From positions 1,984,001 through 2,048,000 of the forward strand of contig NEEC01000010.1 in NCBI GenBank assembly GCA_002189035.1: a stretch of 64,000 bases of DNA, read 5' to 3'. The notes below the pieces were generated by a model. The model was not told the DNA's origin and did not search any database. It saw only the letters and a program-made list of their open reading frames with translations. The DNA is from Utricularia gibba. Lineage: Eukaryota; Streptophyta; Magnoliopsida; Lamiales; Lentibulariaceae. Below are positions 12,485-24,553 of the stretch, piece by piece; within the stretch, counting starts at the first letter, position 1; every line of letters starts with the position of its first letter. The position numbers were made by a program, and so were the translations under genes.

Positions 12485-12651
12485 TGGGCCCTGCGATGGT
12501 ATGGGTATCAAATGTGAGGCCCAATAGATAAACAAAGCGGCTCGGCCCAATATTGAGTGAATATGGAGGGGTCCTGAATTTAAGGGTAAAATCGTCCTGC
12601 GTTTAAAAGATGAAATAGCGGAAGGGCGGTTTTCGATTCGGGGAAACCCTA
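12485..12651. promoter_or_regulatory. SC35 promoter: site II motifs plus telo-box
   Basis: TGGGCC at 12485-12490, GGCCCA at 12518-12523 and 12544-12549, and a telo-box AAACCCTA at 12644-12651, 53 bp before the start codon. The pairing of site II with telo-box is a known signature of plant genes for translation and RNA processing expressed in dividing cells. Confidence 0.65.
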
Positions 12652-12703
12652 GAGTTGCGGACGGGCAGCTTCTCTCTGTCTGGAGGCGTCGCGCGGGGGC
12701 AGA

Positions 12704-14224
12704 ATGTCGCACTTCGGGAGATCTGGGCCGCCGGACATCAGAGATACATACTCTCTTTTAGTCCTCAACATTACTTTCCGTAATCATTCGTTTGATACGC
12801 TATTGTTTCGTTGTAATTGACAATGAATGATTTTAGTGCGTTTTTTAAATTTTTGTGTTTCTTTGTACGAATTTTGTTTTCAGGCACGACTGCGGATGAC
12901 CTCTTCCCGCTGTTTGATAAGTACGGGAAGGTAGTTGATGTGTTTATTCCCAGGGATAGGAGGTATACATTTTTATCGTTTGGTGGATTAAGTTATTCTT
13001 AGGTTTTGGATTTATTGATGGAGTGAGAGTGGTGTTGTCCTAGGACTGGAGACTCACGGGGTTTTGCATTTGTGCGTTACAAATATCAAGACGAGGCTCA
13101 AAAGGCTGTTGAAAAACTGGATGGTGGGATGAGTTGATCTTCACTGATTAGAAAATTTAAGGTTTTCATTTTATTTTACGCTGTGTATGCCAACGCAGGA
13201 AGAGTTGTCGATGGGAGAGAGATAATGGTTCAGTTTGCCAAGTACGGGCCCAATGCAGAACGCATGTACGTTTTTTAGTGTTTGCAACATCTAAGTCGAT
13301 ATTTGTGCGCAACCTCTGCCGTGCGGCCAGGTTGCACTTGTTGTTACTTTTCACCCTGTAGAAATTGGTCTAACAGCAAGCCCGTTGGGGTTTTCGTCAG
13401 ACACAAAGGGAGAATTGAGGAGCCTGTTTACAAACCCAGTAGAAGATCAAGGAGCCGTAGTCCTCGTCCTAGGTATTGTTAGGACAACTGATGATTAAGT
13501 GTCATTGAAATATGTATGCAAAGTCGTACTTAATCCATTGTCTTTATTAGTTTAATATATTCATAAAATTTTGATTCACCTAAAACAGAATTTAGCATTC
13601 CTCTCCTTGTTTTGTGCTTCAGTGGAACATTTGAATTTATTTTCAATTTTACAGGCGTGACCGTGACAGGGATTATGAAAGAGATCATAGGAGGCGAAGT
13701 CGCAGCAGAAGCAGAGGCAGGAGTGATCGCGAACGCCATCGTGGAAGGGAGAGGGAACTCCGTAATTCAAGCAGGAGTAGATCTCGAAGCCGAAGTCAAA
13801 GTGGTAGCCCTGGATATCGTAGAGATCATGGACGTGACAAGTATGATGATGACCACCGCAAGCGCAGCCGATCCTATGGAAGGTAGTTAAGAAAAGATAA
13901 AACATTTTTTTCTGTTTTATCATTGAGTGACGATGCATCTCATTCCCATGATGCTGCTTCCCCTGTTGGAAGAACTCCTAGTCCTCAGAGGAGTTCATCA
14001 CCAAAGAAGGAGACTCCTTCCAGGGGCGAAAGCCCTGTTGCTCGAAATCATAGAGAACGCTCGATCACTCCCAAGAGTGTCTCTCCTGCTCCCCGTGATT
14101 ATTCTCAAAGTCCAGCACCTCATTACGATGCTGATGTGAGTCTACTGTCCCATTTTTACATCACTGAAACATATCTCCCCGGGTAGATTTGATGGATTGA
14201 TTTTCTTTTAACATCCAGGAGTAG
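12704..14224 (+). CDS. SC35: Serine/arginine-rich splicing factor SC35
   Basis: Eight exons (12704-12779, 12884-12962, 13044-13123, 13199-13265, 13401-13472, 13655-13882, 13928-14135, 14219-14224) give 271 residues. The N-terminus MSHFGRSGPPDIRDTYSLLV opens one RRM: RNP2 in SLLVLNITF and RNP1 in RGFAFVRY, ending FAKYGPNAERI. A short hinge (HKGRIEEP) precedes an RS domain rich in RSRSRS, then a Ser-Pro-rich tail (for example GRTPSPQRSSSPKK). This is the single-RRM SC35/SRSF2 type, a nuclear pre-mRNA splicing regulator. Exon 5 is taken from 13401 because that acceptor restores the conserved AERI-HKGRI join; an alternative acceptor at 13362 would insert about 13 residues. The last exon codes for only one residue and the stop. 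SR genes are often autoregulated by splicing; no poison exon was identified here. Confidence 0.95.
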
Positions 14225-15822
14225 AGTCAAGGGAGATGACAAATGGTAACAAGGAACCTGCATCTGGCAGCGATTATCTCTGTAGGCGTTTTCATCATCC
14301 ATGTTGTGGTTGACCTTTTCTACTTTTCTGGAATGTTCGGAGGTTTATGAAGTTGCTTTTCTGTGCGGATTTTCTTGCTTCTAGGTTCTCCTGTGTGCTT
14401 TACTGTCATATGTTGATGTTGAATACTTTCTTAGTTGTGTGTGCCTTGCAACCAATCATTATGCCATTTACTCATCATGACTCTTTACTGGCCTATAGTG
14501 TGTGGTACTTGAGGAGTAGTAGTTGCTGCTTGACAAGACGGAAGCAGTTACAGTTGCTGTTTTTAGATGATGCAGTAGCGGTTGATGATGCAGTAGCTGT
14601 TAGTGCCGCTGCTCGTTAATGTTTTGCTTGCTGTTGAAGATATTCGGCTTTATGGTTTTGGCCGCCCATTGGTAGGACATAAATCACGCCATCTTGAAAC
14701 TTCATAAAATCAATCATAATGCTTTATTATACTTTGGGAATCAAAGATTGAAGTTTTCTGAGTCATTATTGTTGAGGTCGATGGGGTCGAAACTAAAGTT
14801 CTGTTGGTGCTGATGGTGAGTAAATAATGCTTTGCTGATTGTTAACTGCATCAGTTAAACAACCACCACACCACCAAGGTTCTGCTGTGGTAAGAAACAA
14901 ATTCCTTTTGTTTGCCTTGGTAAATCTGCTTAGGGATTTTGTCTTATATTCCAGAGAATCGAATTGTGAGACTGATGCTGTCTGTAGCTGAGCTGAGAAT
15001 AGTGTTAGATGGATGTTGCTGAACCGCTTTGCTGTCAACTATAGAAACAAACTGATGATGCTCTGCCATTCTGTCTGTGGCTCATCCCTGGGACTGGTTC
15101 TGCAGCTGTTTCAGTCTTCATTGCTGCTGGTCATCCATCACTCTTTTCCTTGGTTGGTCGGGTAGGCCAGAGCAGTTTTTGGAGATATTTTCTTAATACA
15201 AGTCGAATGAAGCCATTCATTCGTTTCAAGTGTCGCTAGCAGCTAGAGTTGTTTCTATTGGTCTATTTTGGAGAGAAACAAGCAAGTGGCTTGATAAGGC
15301 CGGAGCAGAGAAATGCACGGGTCCTCAAGGCTCCTCCCCTCGGTTGTTTATGGCGGAAATTACCGGCCGTCAGGCCCCAAGTGTACAAAAATACAGGCCC
15401 ATCAGAAGCCCCAGAGAAACCAGGGGAGAACACTAAATCGCAACCAGGGCCCAAACTACAGCCCCTCATAGACAATGATCCAGCCAGCTTATCTAAACTG
15501 CGAAGCTCACAGATTCCAATCCCGGTATGCCATCCACCTCTCTCAGAAAAACAAAATCTGAATAAATTATGTACAAATGCAGCATCCAGTTGGTTGTTCC
15601 CGTGGAGGTTAGACACGTTCAGTAGTTTGCGTCCTCTCGGGAGAAGCACAATTTCAGACGCTGAACGTGTTCACGCACGAAGTCTGCCACGCCTACGCTC
15701 ATTCTCTTTGTGCTGCACTTGTTTAACTTGATATCGGAGTTTCCGGCTTCAGGCTTGTGGTATTAGCTTTTGGTGTATTAGTATAGGTTGTTTGTTGCCC
15801 ATCTTCCATTGACCCATCTGCC
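14225..15822. other. Intergenic: SC35 3' UTR and promoter of the methyltransferase gene
   Basis: T- and GT-rich 3' flank to about 14700, then mixed sequence. ORFs of up to 160 codons at 15230-15731 overlap on both strands and have no recognisable domain or homology, so I treat them as chance. Confidence 0.45.
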
Positions 15823-17445
15823 ATGGCTACCTGCGGCGGCATCTCCTCTGCGGCAGCCTCGCTTCTACACCGCCCGCTCTGCTTCGCTGACAATTGGCGC
15901 CTTGTTCAGGAATCGCGGTGGCTTCCGGCCACCATCAGACGCCGTGTTTTCATGGGAAGGACCAGGGTTTCAGCTTCTGCCGCCGTCACCTTGGAGCCCG
16001 TAATTTCCCTTATGAAATTGAGTCCACCTCCAGCTTTGTTTATGCTGGCTTTTTTTTTTTCTGGTTACGTAAAATTAGGCTAACTTTATTAATTAAAGAT
16101 GGTGTTTTTCTTTTTTTTGTTTTGAAATCTCTGGAGGTTTTGGTGGACGAAGCAAAATCGAAAGTACGGAGAAGTATTTTAGCTTGCCCTATTTGCTTTG
16201 AGCCTGTTATATGGAAGGGTGATTCCAGCTTGTCCTTGTAAGTGTTGAAAAAACGGTAGCTTTGCACTTCTCTGGGCACGGAGGCAAATCTTTCATTTAC
16301 CAGGCAACGGTTTGCAGGGACTCTGCAGCACAATCAACTTTACAATGCGAAGTTTGCAAGAAATCGTACTCCGGTCGGAGTTCGCATCTGGACATGACTA
16401 TAACCAGTGGGAAGGTTTATGGTGAAGCTTTTCCTGCATCTACTCAGGTTTTCAGGTTGCCGTTGGTGTCATTTCTCTATGAAAGAGGCTGGAGGCAGAG
16501 CTTTTCTGTACTGGGTGGTTTTCCTGGACCTGAGAAGGAGGTAAATGATGATTTTCATGTTGCTGATCGGAGTTTGCCACTCCTTGCAGATGTTTACTTG
16601 GATACCTTGCAGCAATGAATATTTAACTAGAACACATTATTCTTGATAATCTGCAGTTCGAGTTGATCAAGGACTTTCTCAAGCCGGTGTCCGGTGGAAA
16701 TATCATCGATGCAAGCTGTGGAAGCGGCCTGTTCTCTCGCCTTTTTGCAAAGAGCGGGCTGTTCTCCTTGGTGATTGCTTTAGACTTCTCTGAAGCGATG
16801 CTGCAACAATGCTATGACTTCGTTAAGCAGGAGGAAAGCTTCCCTGAGGAGTATGAATCCTTTTTGGTGGAATAGTTTCCTCTTTTCCCCTACCCCCGGT
16901 GAGTGGATTCTTACACTCTTTTCTGATGGTGCAGGAACATCCTCCTCGTTCGAGCCGATATCTCGAGGCTTCCCTTCGCTTCGTGCACCATCGATGCTGT
17001 CCATGCCGGTGCTGCTCTCCATTGCTGGCCTTCACCATCCGCAGCCGTGAGTGAAATCTGCACTGGTTTCTGAGTAAAAACACCATGAATGGACATTGAT
17101 TCTCTCGCAGGTTGCGGAGATCAGCCGTGTGCTTAAGCCCGGAGGCACCTTCGTCGCGTCGACGTTCGTTCTCGACGGACCCTTCTCCTATCTTCCCCTG
17201 CGCTCATCTCTGCAACAGGTGACCCTCCGCTCTAGCCAATACACGAACTCTCATCTTAGCGAAGGAACAGGGAAAACATGACGAAATTGCTTTGCTTTTC
17301 ACAGAACATGGCTCGGTTCTCTGGGTATCAGTTGTTCCTGTCGGATACAGAACTGGAAGATCTGTGTACATCCTGCGGGCTCATCAACTTCAGATGCTCT
17401 AGAAATGGGAGGTTTGTAATGATCGCCGCCATGAAACCTCTGTAA
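15823..17445 (+). CDS. Plastid-type SAM-dependent methyltransferase (At2g41040/At1g78140-like)
   Basis: Seven exons (15823-15999, 16137-16237, 16318-16540, 16657-16850, 16935-17046, 17111-17218, 17305-17445) give 351 residues. A Ser/Ala/Arg-rich transit-like N-terminus (about 1-55) is followed by a treble-clef-like Cys pair region (LACPICFEPV and LQCEVCKKSYSG). The methyltransferase fold then shows motif I IIDASCGSGLF, a post-I acid in VIALDFSEAML, motif II-like VRADISRLPF and AVHAGAALHCW, and EISRVLKPGGTFVASTF. Arabidopsis homologues are plastoglobule or chloroplast proteins of unknown substrate. Every exon joins in phase with conserved sequence, so the model is firm. Confidence 0.93.
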
Positions 17446-17629
17446 ACCGTCTCACTGAGATGATATTATATAAATACAGAAACGTTTGTACAAATGGGAA
17501 ACAGTGATACATGTTTGATGTTACAGCAATGGGAGGAAGAGAAGATCAAAGACTTTTTTGTTGGTTCTGATATCAAAACACAGAACCCAGATGCGATCAC
17601 AAAAAGACAACCAAAAGTGTCATCGGTGA

Positions 17630-18196
17630 TCAAAGGCCGTTGGAAGGATTGAAATTGAAATCGTTACTGTAATTGTAGCCCCCGGGGAAGAAGAGGTTCT
17701 GGGCACCGGCGTTTCCGAAGCTCAGCGCCGGAAGCTGTAAATTGGGGAGGGAAGCTTGGGGATCGGTTACGGATGCTTCGAACATCGTACGGTGTCCGAT
17801 GGCTGCACTTGGGACGACGGAGTCGATGAGGACTGGCGGCTGTGAGGATGGAAACGGACTGTTGTTGGGCCGCAAACCAGCGGCGGCGATTTGGTTCAGG
17901 CGATGGGAAAACGGCAAACCGGAAAATGGGGCGGCTGGAATCCCAGTAAACTCCTGCACTAACTGTCTGAAATTTCGAACGTCGGTGGTGAGCACCGTCG
18001 TGGGCGCCCGCCGTGAAGTGCGTGTCCGCTTCCTCGTAGACGACGGTCGTAGTGAGCTTTTCCCAACGCGGCGATGTTGAAGATTTGAAGACGGGGTGTG
18101 AGTGGAGAAGGAAGAAGCCCCATTAGAATAGCTCATCATCTCCTCTTCTTCTTCTCCGTTGGACGACTGCACGCTTGCAGTGAGTGCAGAATCCAT
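17630..18196 (-). CDS. VQ-motif protein
   Basis: Intronless, 188 residues, typical of plant VQ genes. The VQ motif FRQLVQEFTG (FxxxVQxxTG) lies near residue 76, after a basic Thr/Arg stretch (RKRTRTSRR) that could be a nuclear signal. N-terminal acidic run EEEEEMM and a Pro/Ser/Asn-rich C-terminus ending FNPSNGL resemble the VQ22/VQ subgroup. VQ proteins bind WRKY factors and tune defence and growth transcription. The start at 18196 is chosen because the in-frame extension upstream is Pro-rich then hydrophobic, unlike known VQ N-termini. Only 184 bp separate its stop from the convergent methyltransferase stop. Confidence 0.92.
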   Translation of the reverse strand: MDSALTASVQSSNGEEEEEMMSYSNGASSFSTHTPSSNLQHRRVGKSSLRPSSTRKRTRTSRRAPTTVLTTDVRNFRQLVQEFTGIPAAPFSGLPFSHRLNQIAAAGLRPNNSPFPSSQPPVLIDSVVPSAAIGHRTMFEASVTDPQASLPNLQLPALSFGNAGAQNLFFPGGYNYSNDFNFNPSNGL

Positions 18197-18259
18197 GAAA
18201 GGAAGGATCTGGTTTCGTAGCTGAGAGAGAAGAATGTATAAATGTAGGAAACAATAAAA

Positions 18260-18367
18260 CACGTGCAAGTAAACGGAATATGACAGATGAATGGAGATAG
18301 GGGCAGGGCGTGGCGGTGGTGGTAGGGCCGCCGCCGAGGAACCGGCCGGTAAGTGGTGCCGGGTCAA
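18260..18367 (-). promoter_or_regulatory. G-box and W-box upstream of the VQ gene
   Basis: CACGTG at 18260-18265 and, on the minus strand, TTTGACCC at about 18361-18367 (W-box core TTGACC). WRKY factors bind W-boxes and VQ proteins are their partners, so feedback control is plausible but inferred. The G-box may lie in the 5' UTR. Confidence 0.45.
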
Positions 18368-19332
18368 AGTGGAACTCCAGTGAATGCGGTGGAAAAAAGA
18401 GTCAATGCTTTATACTTTTTATAAACCCATTTCACTCCCTCGAAAGTTCGAAATTGCGTTCTAGAGAACTCAACTTTACAATTATTACATTTTGGTTAAT
18501 TGCGTATATGGTATTTCAAATTATGAGAAGTAGAAGAAGCATCACGTCCAAGGAATCCCAACCGTTCACACTGTTTTTCTACCAAGGAATATTCATGTCT
18601 ATTTTTTTATTTCACAAATTACAAACATGAATCTATGAAAAAATAATTTCCAACTATTATTTTCTTTGAATAGAAAAGTATTGTTATTAACCTCAAGTCC
18701 AACTATCAAAGAATAGTATTATTTATCAATAATAAATGCATCATATTATTTTTAAATAAAATATTTCATGGATGACACATGAACCAAGGTGAATTAGAAA
18801 TAATAATACGAGAGTACCTAAGAAAGTATTAGATAATATGAAAAAAAAATGGTATAAATTCATAGCTTTCGAAATATAAGTCATGGCTGTTACGAGGTTT
18901 TATGGGCCGTGGGCCTAAATCTGGCGTGCAGATGGGCTACCGGCCCATGATCCTACATATGGTAAGCAAATGGGCTCTTTGTGCCTCTGGGCTGTGGAGA
19001 TATTTTTTCAATAAATAAATTATTTTATTGAAAACCATTAACGTCGTATGTGAAAATGATTTATCTTTTTTTGTAAATAAATTTTCTTTATAGAATAGTA
19101 TACTGATATTTGCTTAACTAATTGACATGAAATTAATTATACAAATAAATGATCATTTCCAATAAATATTATTAAAAGATAATATTTTAGTCCGGCAAAA
19201 AAGTGAGCTTCTCAAGAACAGCAACTTGATGGTTCATCTGATCATCATCTCCTGCAGCTTGTGATTCTGTGTATGATTTCTGTGATTCCCCCATGGCATC
19301 TGGGGATGATCTTGGGAAGGTCTGCACATTCA
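18368..19332. other. Intergenic, AT-rich with GGCCCA/TGGGC cluster
   Basis: Mostly A/T-rich. Around 18902-18945 there are four TGGGC/GGCCC-type motifs within about 45 bp (atgggccg, gtgggcct, atgggcta, cggcccat). They are far from the VQ start and on the 3' side of the 14-1-1-like gene. No coding sequence. Confidence 0.4.
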
Positions 19333-20100
19333 TCACCACAACTCTCTGCTTCCTTTGGTCGCCACCATCTTCTTCTTCACTTCTTCTTCTTGGCAGCTTT
19401 TCGCCGGAGCCGAACGGCAACGCATCAGAATGAGAGCGTTCTGCGGCGGAGAAACCGTCTTGGATTCCTCCTCCTCATCTTCATCATGATCGTCGATAGA
19501 TTTTTCTTGTGATTCGTCTTTGGTTTCGGTCAGAATCATGTACAAGTTGTAGAGTACGTCCCTTGATTGATGATGATGATCGCTCTCCGATGGGGGATTT
19601 CCAATCGACTGTAAGAAGGAAGAAAAGGACGTGAGATCGTGGCACATTGGTTTTCGTAAAATTACTACATACCGCGTCTTCAACGTCATCGTTATCGGAA
19701 ATGACGTCAGTCGCCGGAAAATTCCCGAAGCATCGGAGCTCGAGCAAGCCACTGGCGAACCTACGAGCCCCGCTCCATGACGATCTCTTTTTCCAGTTCT
19801 CTGACGACCCCTTCGGCGACGGGACTTTTACTTGTCCGGCACAGGTGACCGTCGGCGACGACGGCTCGGATGTATCCAAGCCATCGTCTTTAGCCAACAA
19901 ACAGGGGCTACCATGGCTAATACTGGAGCTCCTTAAGCCGTGAAGCTGGCGGGAGCGTCCCCGGCGGTGGCGCCCCCCGGCGCCGGCCTCACGGGGCTAC
20001 AAATAGGCTTGGGGATCAATCTCCATTGAGGCCTGGTCGGAAAACGCACCAAAGAATCCCGCGGCGGTGGCAGAGACCCCAGCCGATCTCGGCCTTCCAT
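19333..20100 (-). CDS. Syringolide-induced protein 14-1-1-like, one-base frame break in exon 1
   Basis: Exon 2 (19608-19333) and exon 1 (to 19673) contain family hallmarks: RSSSISHGSPC, SEPSSPTVTCAGQVKV, ELRCFGNFP, an acidic patch, and PPQNALILMRCRSAP near the C-terminus. Members are plant-specific proteins of unknown function named after a soybean elicitor-induced transcript. No ATG is available in the frame of exon 1. A second frame, opening with an ATG at 20100 (MEGRDRLGSLPPPRDS, then RPQWRLIPKPICSP), runs to a stop at 19933 and overlaps it. One extra base in the C6 run at 19973-19978 would fuse the two frames into a 234-residue protein. I treat it as one gene with either an assembly indel or a recent frameshift. 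A 53-nt intron alternative is too short to be likely. Confidence 0.7.
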
Positions 20101-21298
20101 CATGGAGAAGAAATCACACTGTCGGGGGCAACCCAGATGGAAAACTAGAAATGGCCAAGTCTCGCTTCAGTAGCCTCTCTTATTCCTGTCCTGATCCCAA
20201 TTTACATCAGTTTATAAAATTGTTATGGAACGACGTTGAACTCATTCCAGCCGCGAACTCGTAACATGGGTTAAAATAAACAAAATCCTGATTAAAATAT
20301 TAAATTGTTCGTACGAAAATTAGTTCATAGTGTTTTTTGTATCATTGGCATTGGTTTAGTTGGCAACTTTATGATGCTTTTGGCTGCTTGTAAGTTGATA
20401 GTGGAGTTACACACAAGATAGGGTATTAAAGAATGAATGAAAATTGGAAGAGATGAGTTGTTTGTGCTGATTAAATGGTACGTGGTTAGGTTGGGCAATT
20501 AAATTTGTTGGGTTGTAGCCACCTGGGCTGATTGGGGAAGCTACCAGCTGGCTGCCTTACTCAACTAGGCTGGGCTCTGTCTCTGTCTCCGTCTCCGAGC
20601 ACTGATACTGGATTATCCCATCGCCTGAACTCCACCGCTCTCCTCCTCACCCATCACCATGCTGAAAGCCTACTGTATCCACAAGTGTGGTCTAGTGCAT
20701 GTGATGCCATTGTAGCCATGGAAAGCCTACTCCTTTCTTCTCAGATTCATGACAACTGGGTTTCATCATGCTTTCTCAACTTTGTTCGCGTATTTAGACC
20801 ATGTTATTCCAAGAAAGTTGCATCTTGAGCTTAGTGCAGGCCAATGACAAAATGAATATAGGCAGAGCAAACAAACAAGGCAGATGGGCGAATGAAGGGT
20901 AACCTGTCTCTATCTCTCTCTGTTCTTTAGGCCAACCCTGTCCGGGTGCTTTTTAAACTATCCAAAATACACTACGCCCTTCGTACCATCCTACTATGCG
21001 CTCTGTACATGCACATGCACCATCCATCCACCTGGAAATAGACAAAAGATGGGGAATTTTATCACCCTTCTCGTTAGGAATTCACAACAAACAGAGAATG
21101 TTTTAAACACATGTATGCATCTTCACATCAGAACACCCTTTTATTTTCAAAAACAAGCATTTACACCGCCAAAATTTTGAAGTCCACGCCAAAAGCTCGG
21201 CAACAAAAAGGAAAAGGAAACAAAAGAGACATGGACAAGGCAGCTGTTAACTGAACTTTGGTAGTCCCAAGAAACGGAGGCCTCATGGATGCTGCAGT
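20101..21298. other. Intergenic: 5' flank of the 14-1-1-like gene and 3' flank of the WD40 gene
   Basis: The interval includes the probable 3' UTR of the minus-strand WD40 gene (about 21050-21298). ORFs (for example 20532-20828) are unsupported. No RNA gene recognised. Confidence 0.4.
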
Positions 21299-24200
21299 CT
21301 AAAATAAGCAATCCAAGTAGTGGTTGTATCGTTTACGTTTGAACTCCATCAAGCTGCCATACATTCTGTCAGAAACTCCCACGAACAGTGCTTCAGTATC
21401 GGGACTGAAAGAGAGTCCAGCAATCTCTCCAAAAAGATCGATTTCCTGTCCCTTGGCATATCCAGAGTGCGTGTCGAAAACGTGGACGAAGTCAGCTGGC
21501 TCAGCCATGGCCAGGAACTGACCATCTGACGAGAATCTAATTGTCCTGATTGCTCCCATCCTTCCCTTGAGTATCACTAATGACTGTGATAGGTTCCTTA
21601 TGTCCCACAATCTGCATGTTTTGTCCTGGTTGCCAGTTGCGAGGATATGTCCATCCGGGTGCCATGCTGATGCAAAGGAGTAATCTAGATGCCCACTCAG
21701 AGTACTAAGGACCTGGACATATGAAATTTTCATGTTCATGAAATGTAGGAAGGGCACCACCCAACAAAAAAAGGGTAATCCAGGACAGGATTCCATACCT
21801 TCCCTGATTGTGTATCAGCAAGCAAGCAATCCCGACTGTCACCAAGGATAGCAAGCATCTTGCCATTGGGGCTAACAGATGTGTTCTGCAACAATTTGGT
21901 GACCAGAAGTTAGGCAACCGGTTATTTTCTCGGGAACTGCTGGCGAGGTATTCATTCCCTTACATTCACAGACCAAGGGAATGTGAAACGATTCAGGCAA
22001 GTGAACTTTGCAGTATCCATGACCCTGACTTGAGCATCGTTGTTAGCAGACATGACTCTCATTCCACCGCTGCATATGAAAATTGAGAGCAACATGAGCG
22101 TATCTCGGAGGAGTTGGTGATGCGTACAGCAACATACTGGAATGCATATCAATGTTCGCTTTATACCTGGTATCATAATATATGTCCACCGCATTTGTGA
22201 TGGCATTTTCGTCATTAGACAATTTTGCACAGAAAGCAACTCCAGGTTGGTCGATATACTGCAATAGAAACCTGAACTTACTCAAAAGAGCAGTTGTAGA
22301 GGCAGCCAGGTCAGATACCAAAATCTTAGTTATGTTGGCACCTTACAGATAAACTCCCCTTGAAAGCCTCCAGCCACAAGAAGATTGTCTTTGACCGCCA
22401 TAGTACTTATCTGAACCCTTGACAGAGGTTGGGCTAAACATCCAGGGTACCTCTGGATGAACGACTCAATATCAAACACGGGAAAGGCTTTTACTCAAAC
22501 TGATGGGAACCAAGTCGACGTTCCAGGTTGTGTTCAACTCACCAGGGAGGGAGATATAGACTTGGCAACATTGAGAACTTCCGTACCCTTCTTTTGTAGG
22601 GAGGACCAGTGCATCACAGAATAGTTTTGCATCAGGTACACGTCATGTTTTGAGGTAGACCACACCAGATTTCTCAGCTGAAAAGGTAAAATCCAGTTAA
22701 AACAAATTCCACGAAGAAATGAAGTTTTCCAGGTTTTAGAGAAGAAAGGAGCACACACACACATGACCCAGCCTCAGTATACTAGTGCTAAACTACGGTT
22801 AAAAAAGGGAAAATAAAACATGAATGGATGTAAACCAGAAACAAAATGGCAAGTTTGAGCGAAATCAGTAGCAGATTAGATCAAATTTCAAGCCAATCAA
22901 ACGCATCACAGAACAAAACTGAAGGCGTCAACAGATACAGATTGGGTGATATTGCATTTGTGGTCCAACTCAGTCCTTGAAAGGCTAGTGACTAAAACAG
23001 AAGGGTAAGCAATCACATAGAACAGTGCACACAAGCATGTAAATCTAGTTATCAACTACCACAATAACTGGCTGCATAACTTAGTCCTGATCTAACCATA
23101 CTCAAAAGATCTGTATCTGCCAGCCGCTCAGACAAAAACTGCACTCCAGCTAATGTGTCTGAAATAACAAGTCAAACATAAATTTGGGGGTGGGGGTGGA
23201 GGGTCTGAAGTCCTTCAAATTTGTGTATATTACCTGCAACCTAATCAGAACTAGGCCTAACATAGTGAATAAAAAACTAAATAATGAATTCTAAATAGCC
23301 AAGTGCTAAGCTAAAAAAATTGTCCAGGAATGCCAAGTTATTGGCTCACCGGAATCTGTTCCTTGACACAAAGCTAGGAAAACCAAGGGGTGATAGCAAG
23401 GTAAAAATTTCAAGATTGCACCTCCCAAAAAGGTAAGGTGAATAATTTATCAAGCGACTCTTCGCATTTTTTAATCTGCACAAAAAGGATTAGGTAAATT
23501 ACAGGCCCAGTCCATGTCACTTGAACTGGGGAAAAGCGTCTGAAACTAAGCTATTCTCATTATCAATCATCGCGGAAGAAACTCACCCAACATCACTTGG
23601 ACGGAGAAATAATCTAAAGAACCTTACCACATATCCAGAAAAACAAGCAACGATTCAAACAAGGTGGAAAAACATCAGAAAAAAAAGTAGGAAAATGTTC
23701 AACGCTGATATAATGAGAACTTGATGCAGCTTAAAAACTTTAAACCTTCTAACAAGCGCAACTGGTGCTTCCGTGAAATGAAATAGATGCATGGAAAGTG
23801 GCTAAAAGATTGTGTAGCAACTTGCAAAAATGGAAAATAAAACTTTTGGGCAAAAGGTGAGGACGAATGAGAAGTTGCACGGTAGAGTTGGGTGTTGTAT
23901 GATCAACAGTGTGTACCACACAACCATCAGATGCATTTTCTGCAATAGAAGGCCATAGAATTTCTGTTAATCTTTACCTGAAAATGCACTATGGTAGATT
24001 TGACCACTCTAGTGTTGAATTGAAAATCGTAAAACTGATGTCCCTTCTCCACTTGGTGGCATGTCTGCGCAAAAAATAGAACAGACACATTACTTCAAAA
24101 TTACACTTAGAAGCGAGCACCCATATTCGCACAGAAATCAGATTGCAGCACGAATCAACAAATATCCGCGGGAAATCATCACCTTATCAAGATCCTCAGG

Positions 24201-24553
24201 AGAGTTAGAGAGATTTTCGTAATTCTTGTACTGCTTCAAACGGGAATCACGATACTTTTCTCTGGTAAAACTTAGTCGCTCCCAAGGAATACCCTGTATG
24301 TCTTTCCCATTCCTGGCTTCGTAAGCTGAAGTATCGGTTCTGGAATTGCTCTGTAATTGAATTCAAGATTATGCGGAATAAACCAAAAAACCAAATTAGA
24401 AAAACTTACGATATCGAAATCATCTTCAAAGTCAGACTCAGCAGACTCGTCATCGACGGAAGCGCTTCCACTTATCAGTGCAACGTCATCGTGACCAAAA
24501 TCAGAGAAGTCATCATCGAAATACTCCAACTCGTGGTTCTGAAACTGCTCCAT
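21299..24553 (-). CDS. WD40-repeat protein (C2A9.03-like)
   Basis: Nine exons, approximately 24553-24410, 24350-24183, 24064-23978, 22677-22543, 22452-22343, 22258-22167, 22069-21964, 21885-21799 and 21712-21299, coding for about 447 residues. My exon 5 length is one base short of frame, so its edges are approximate. An acidic N-terminus (FDDDFSDFGHDDVA) is followed by the family's helical segment (GIPWERLSFTREKYRD), then WD repeats; the clearest are FASAWHPDGHILATGNQD with KTCRLWDIRN, and FSSDGQFLAMAEPADFVHVF, then LSFSPDTEALFVGVSD. This matches plant homologues of the fission-yeast WD protein SPAC2A9.03, of unknown biochemical role. Intron 3 is about 1.3 kb, long for this window. Upstream to about 25170 there are probable 5' UTR introns. 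Confidence 0.88.

Larger units (their letters stand above)
9909..12703. other. 2.8-kb intergenic region, mostly featureless
   Basis: Upstream of the divergent WW and SC35 genes. Scattered ORFs are short, low complexity and have no family resemblance. The notable element is a long poly-G tract near 10849, listed separately. The SC35-proximal end (12480-12703) holds promoter motifs, also listed separately. A non-coding RNA here cannot be excluded. Confidence 0.5.

Noticed and set aside
13362-13400. Extra 13 residues at the start of SC35 exon 5
   Set aside because: The acceptor at 13401 gives the conserved AERIHKGRI join; the upstream one may be a minor isoform.
15230-15731. ORFs of 128 and 160 codons on opposite strands
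   Set aside because: No domain, no splice support, overlapping each other; consistent with chance in GC-richer DNA.
19990-20050. 53-nt intron to repair the 14-1-1-like frame
   Set aside because: Below the usual minimum for plant introns and removes a segment that looks conserved.
22343-22452. Possible one-base frame problem in WD40 exon 5
   Set aside because: My manual count of this exon is one short, but I could not separate a real indel from a counting error, so I do not claim it.
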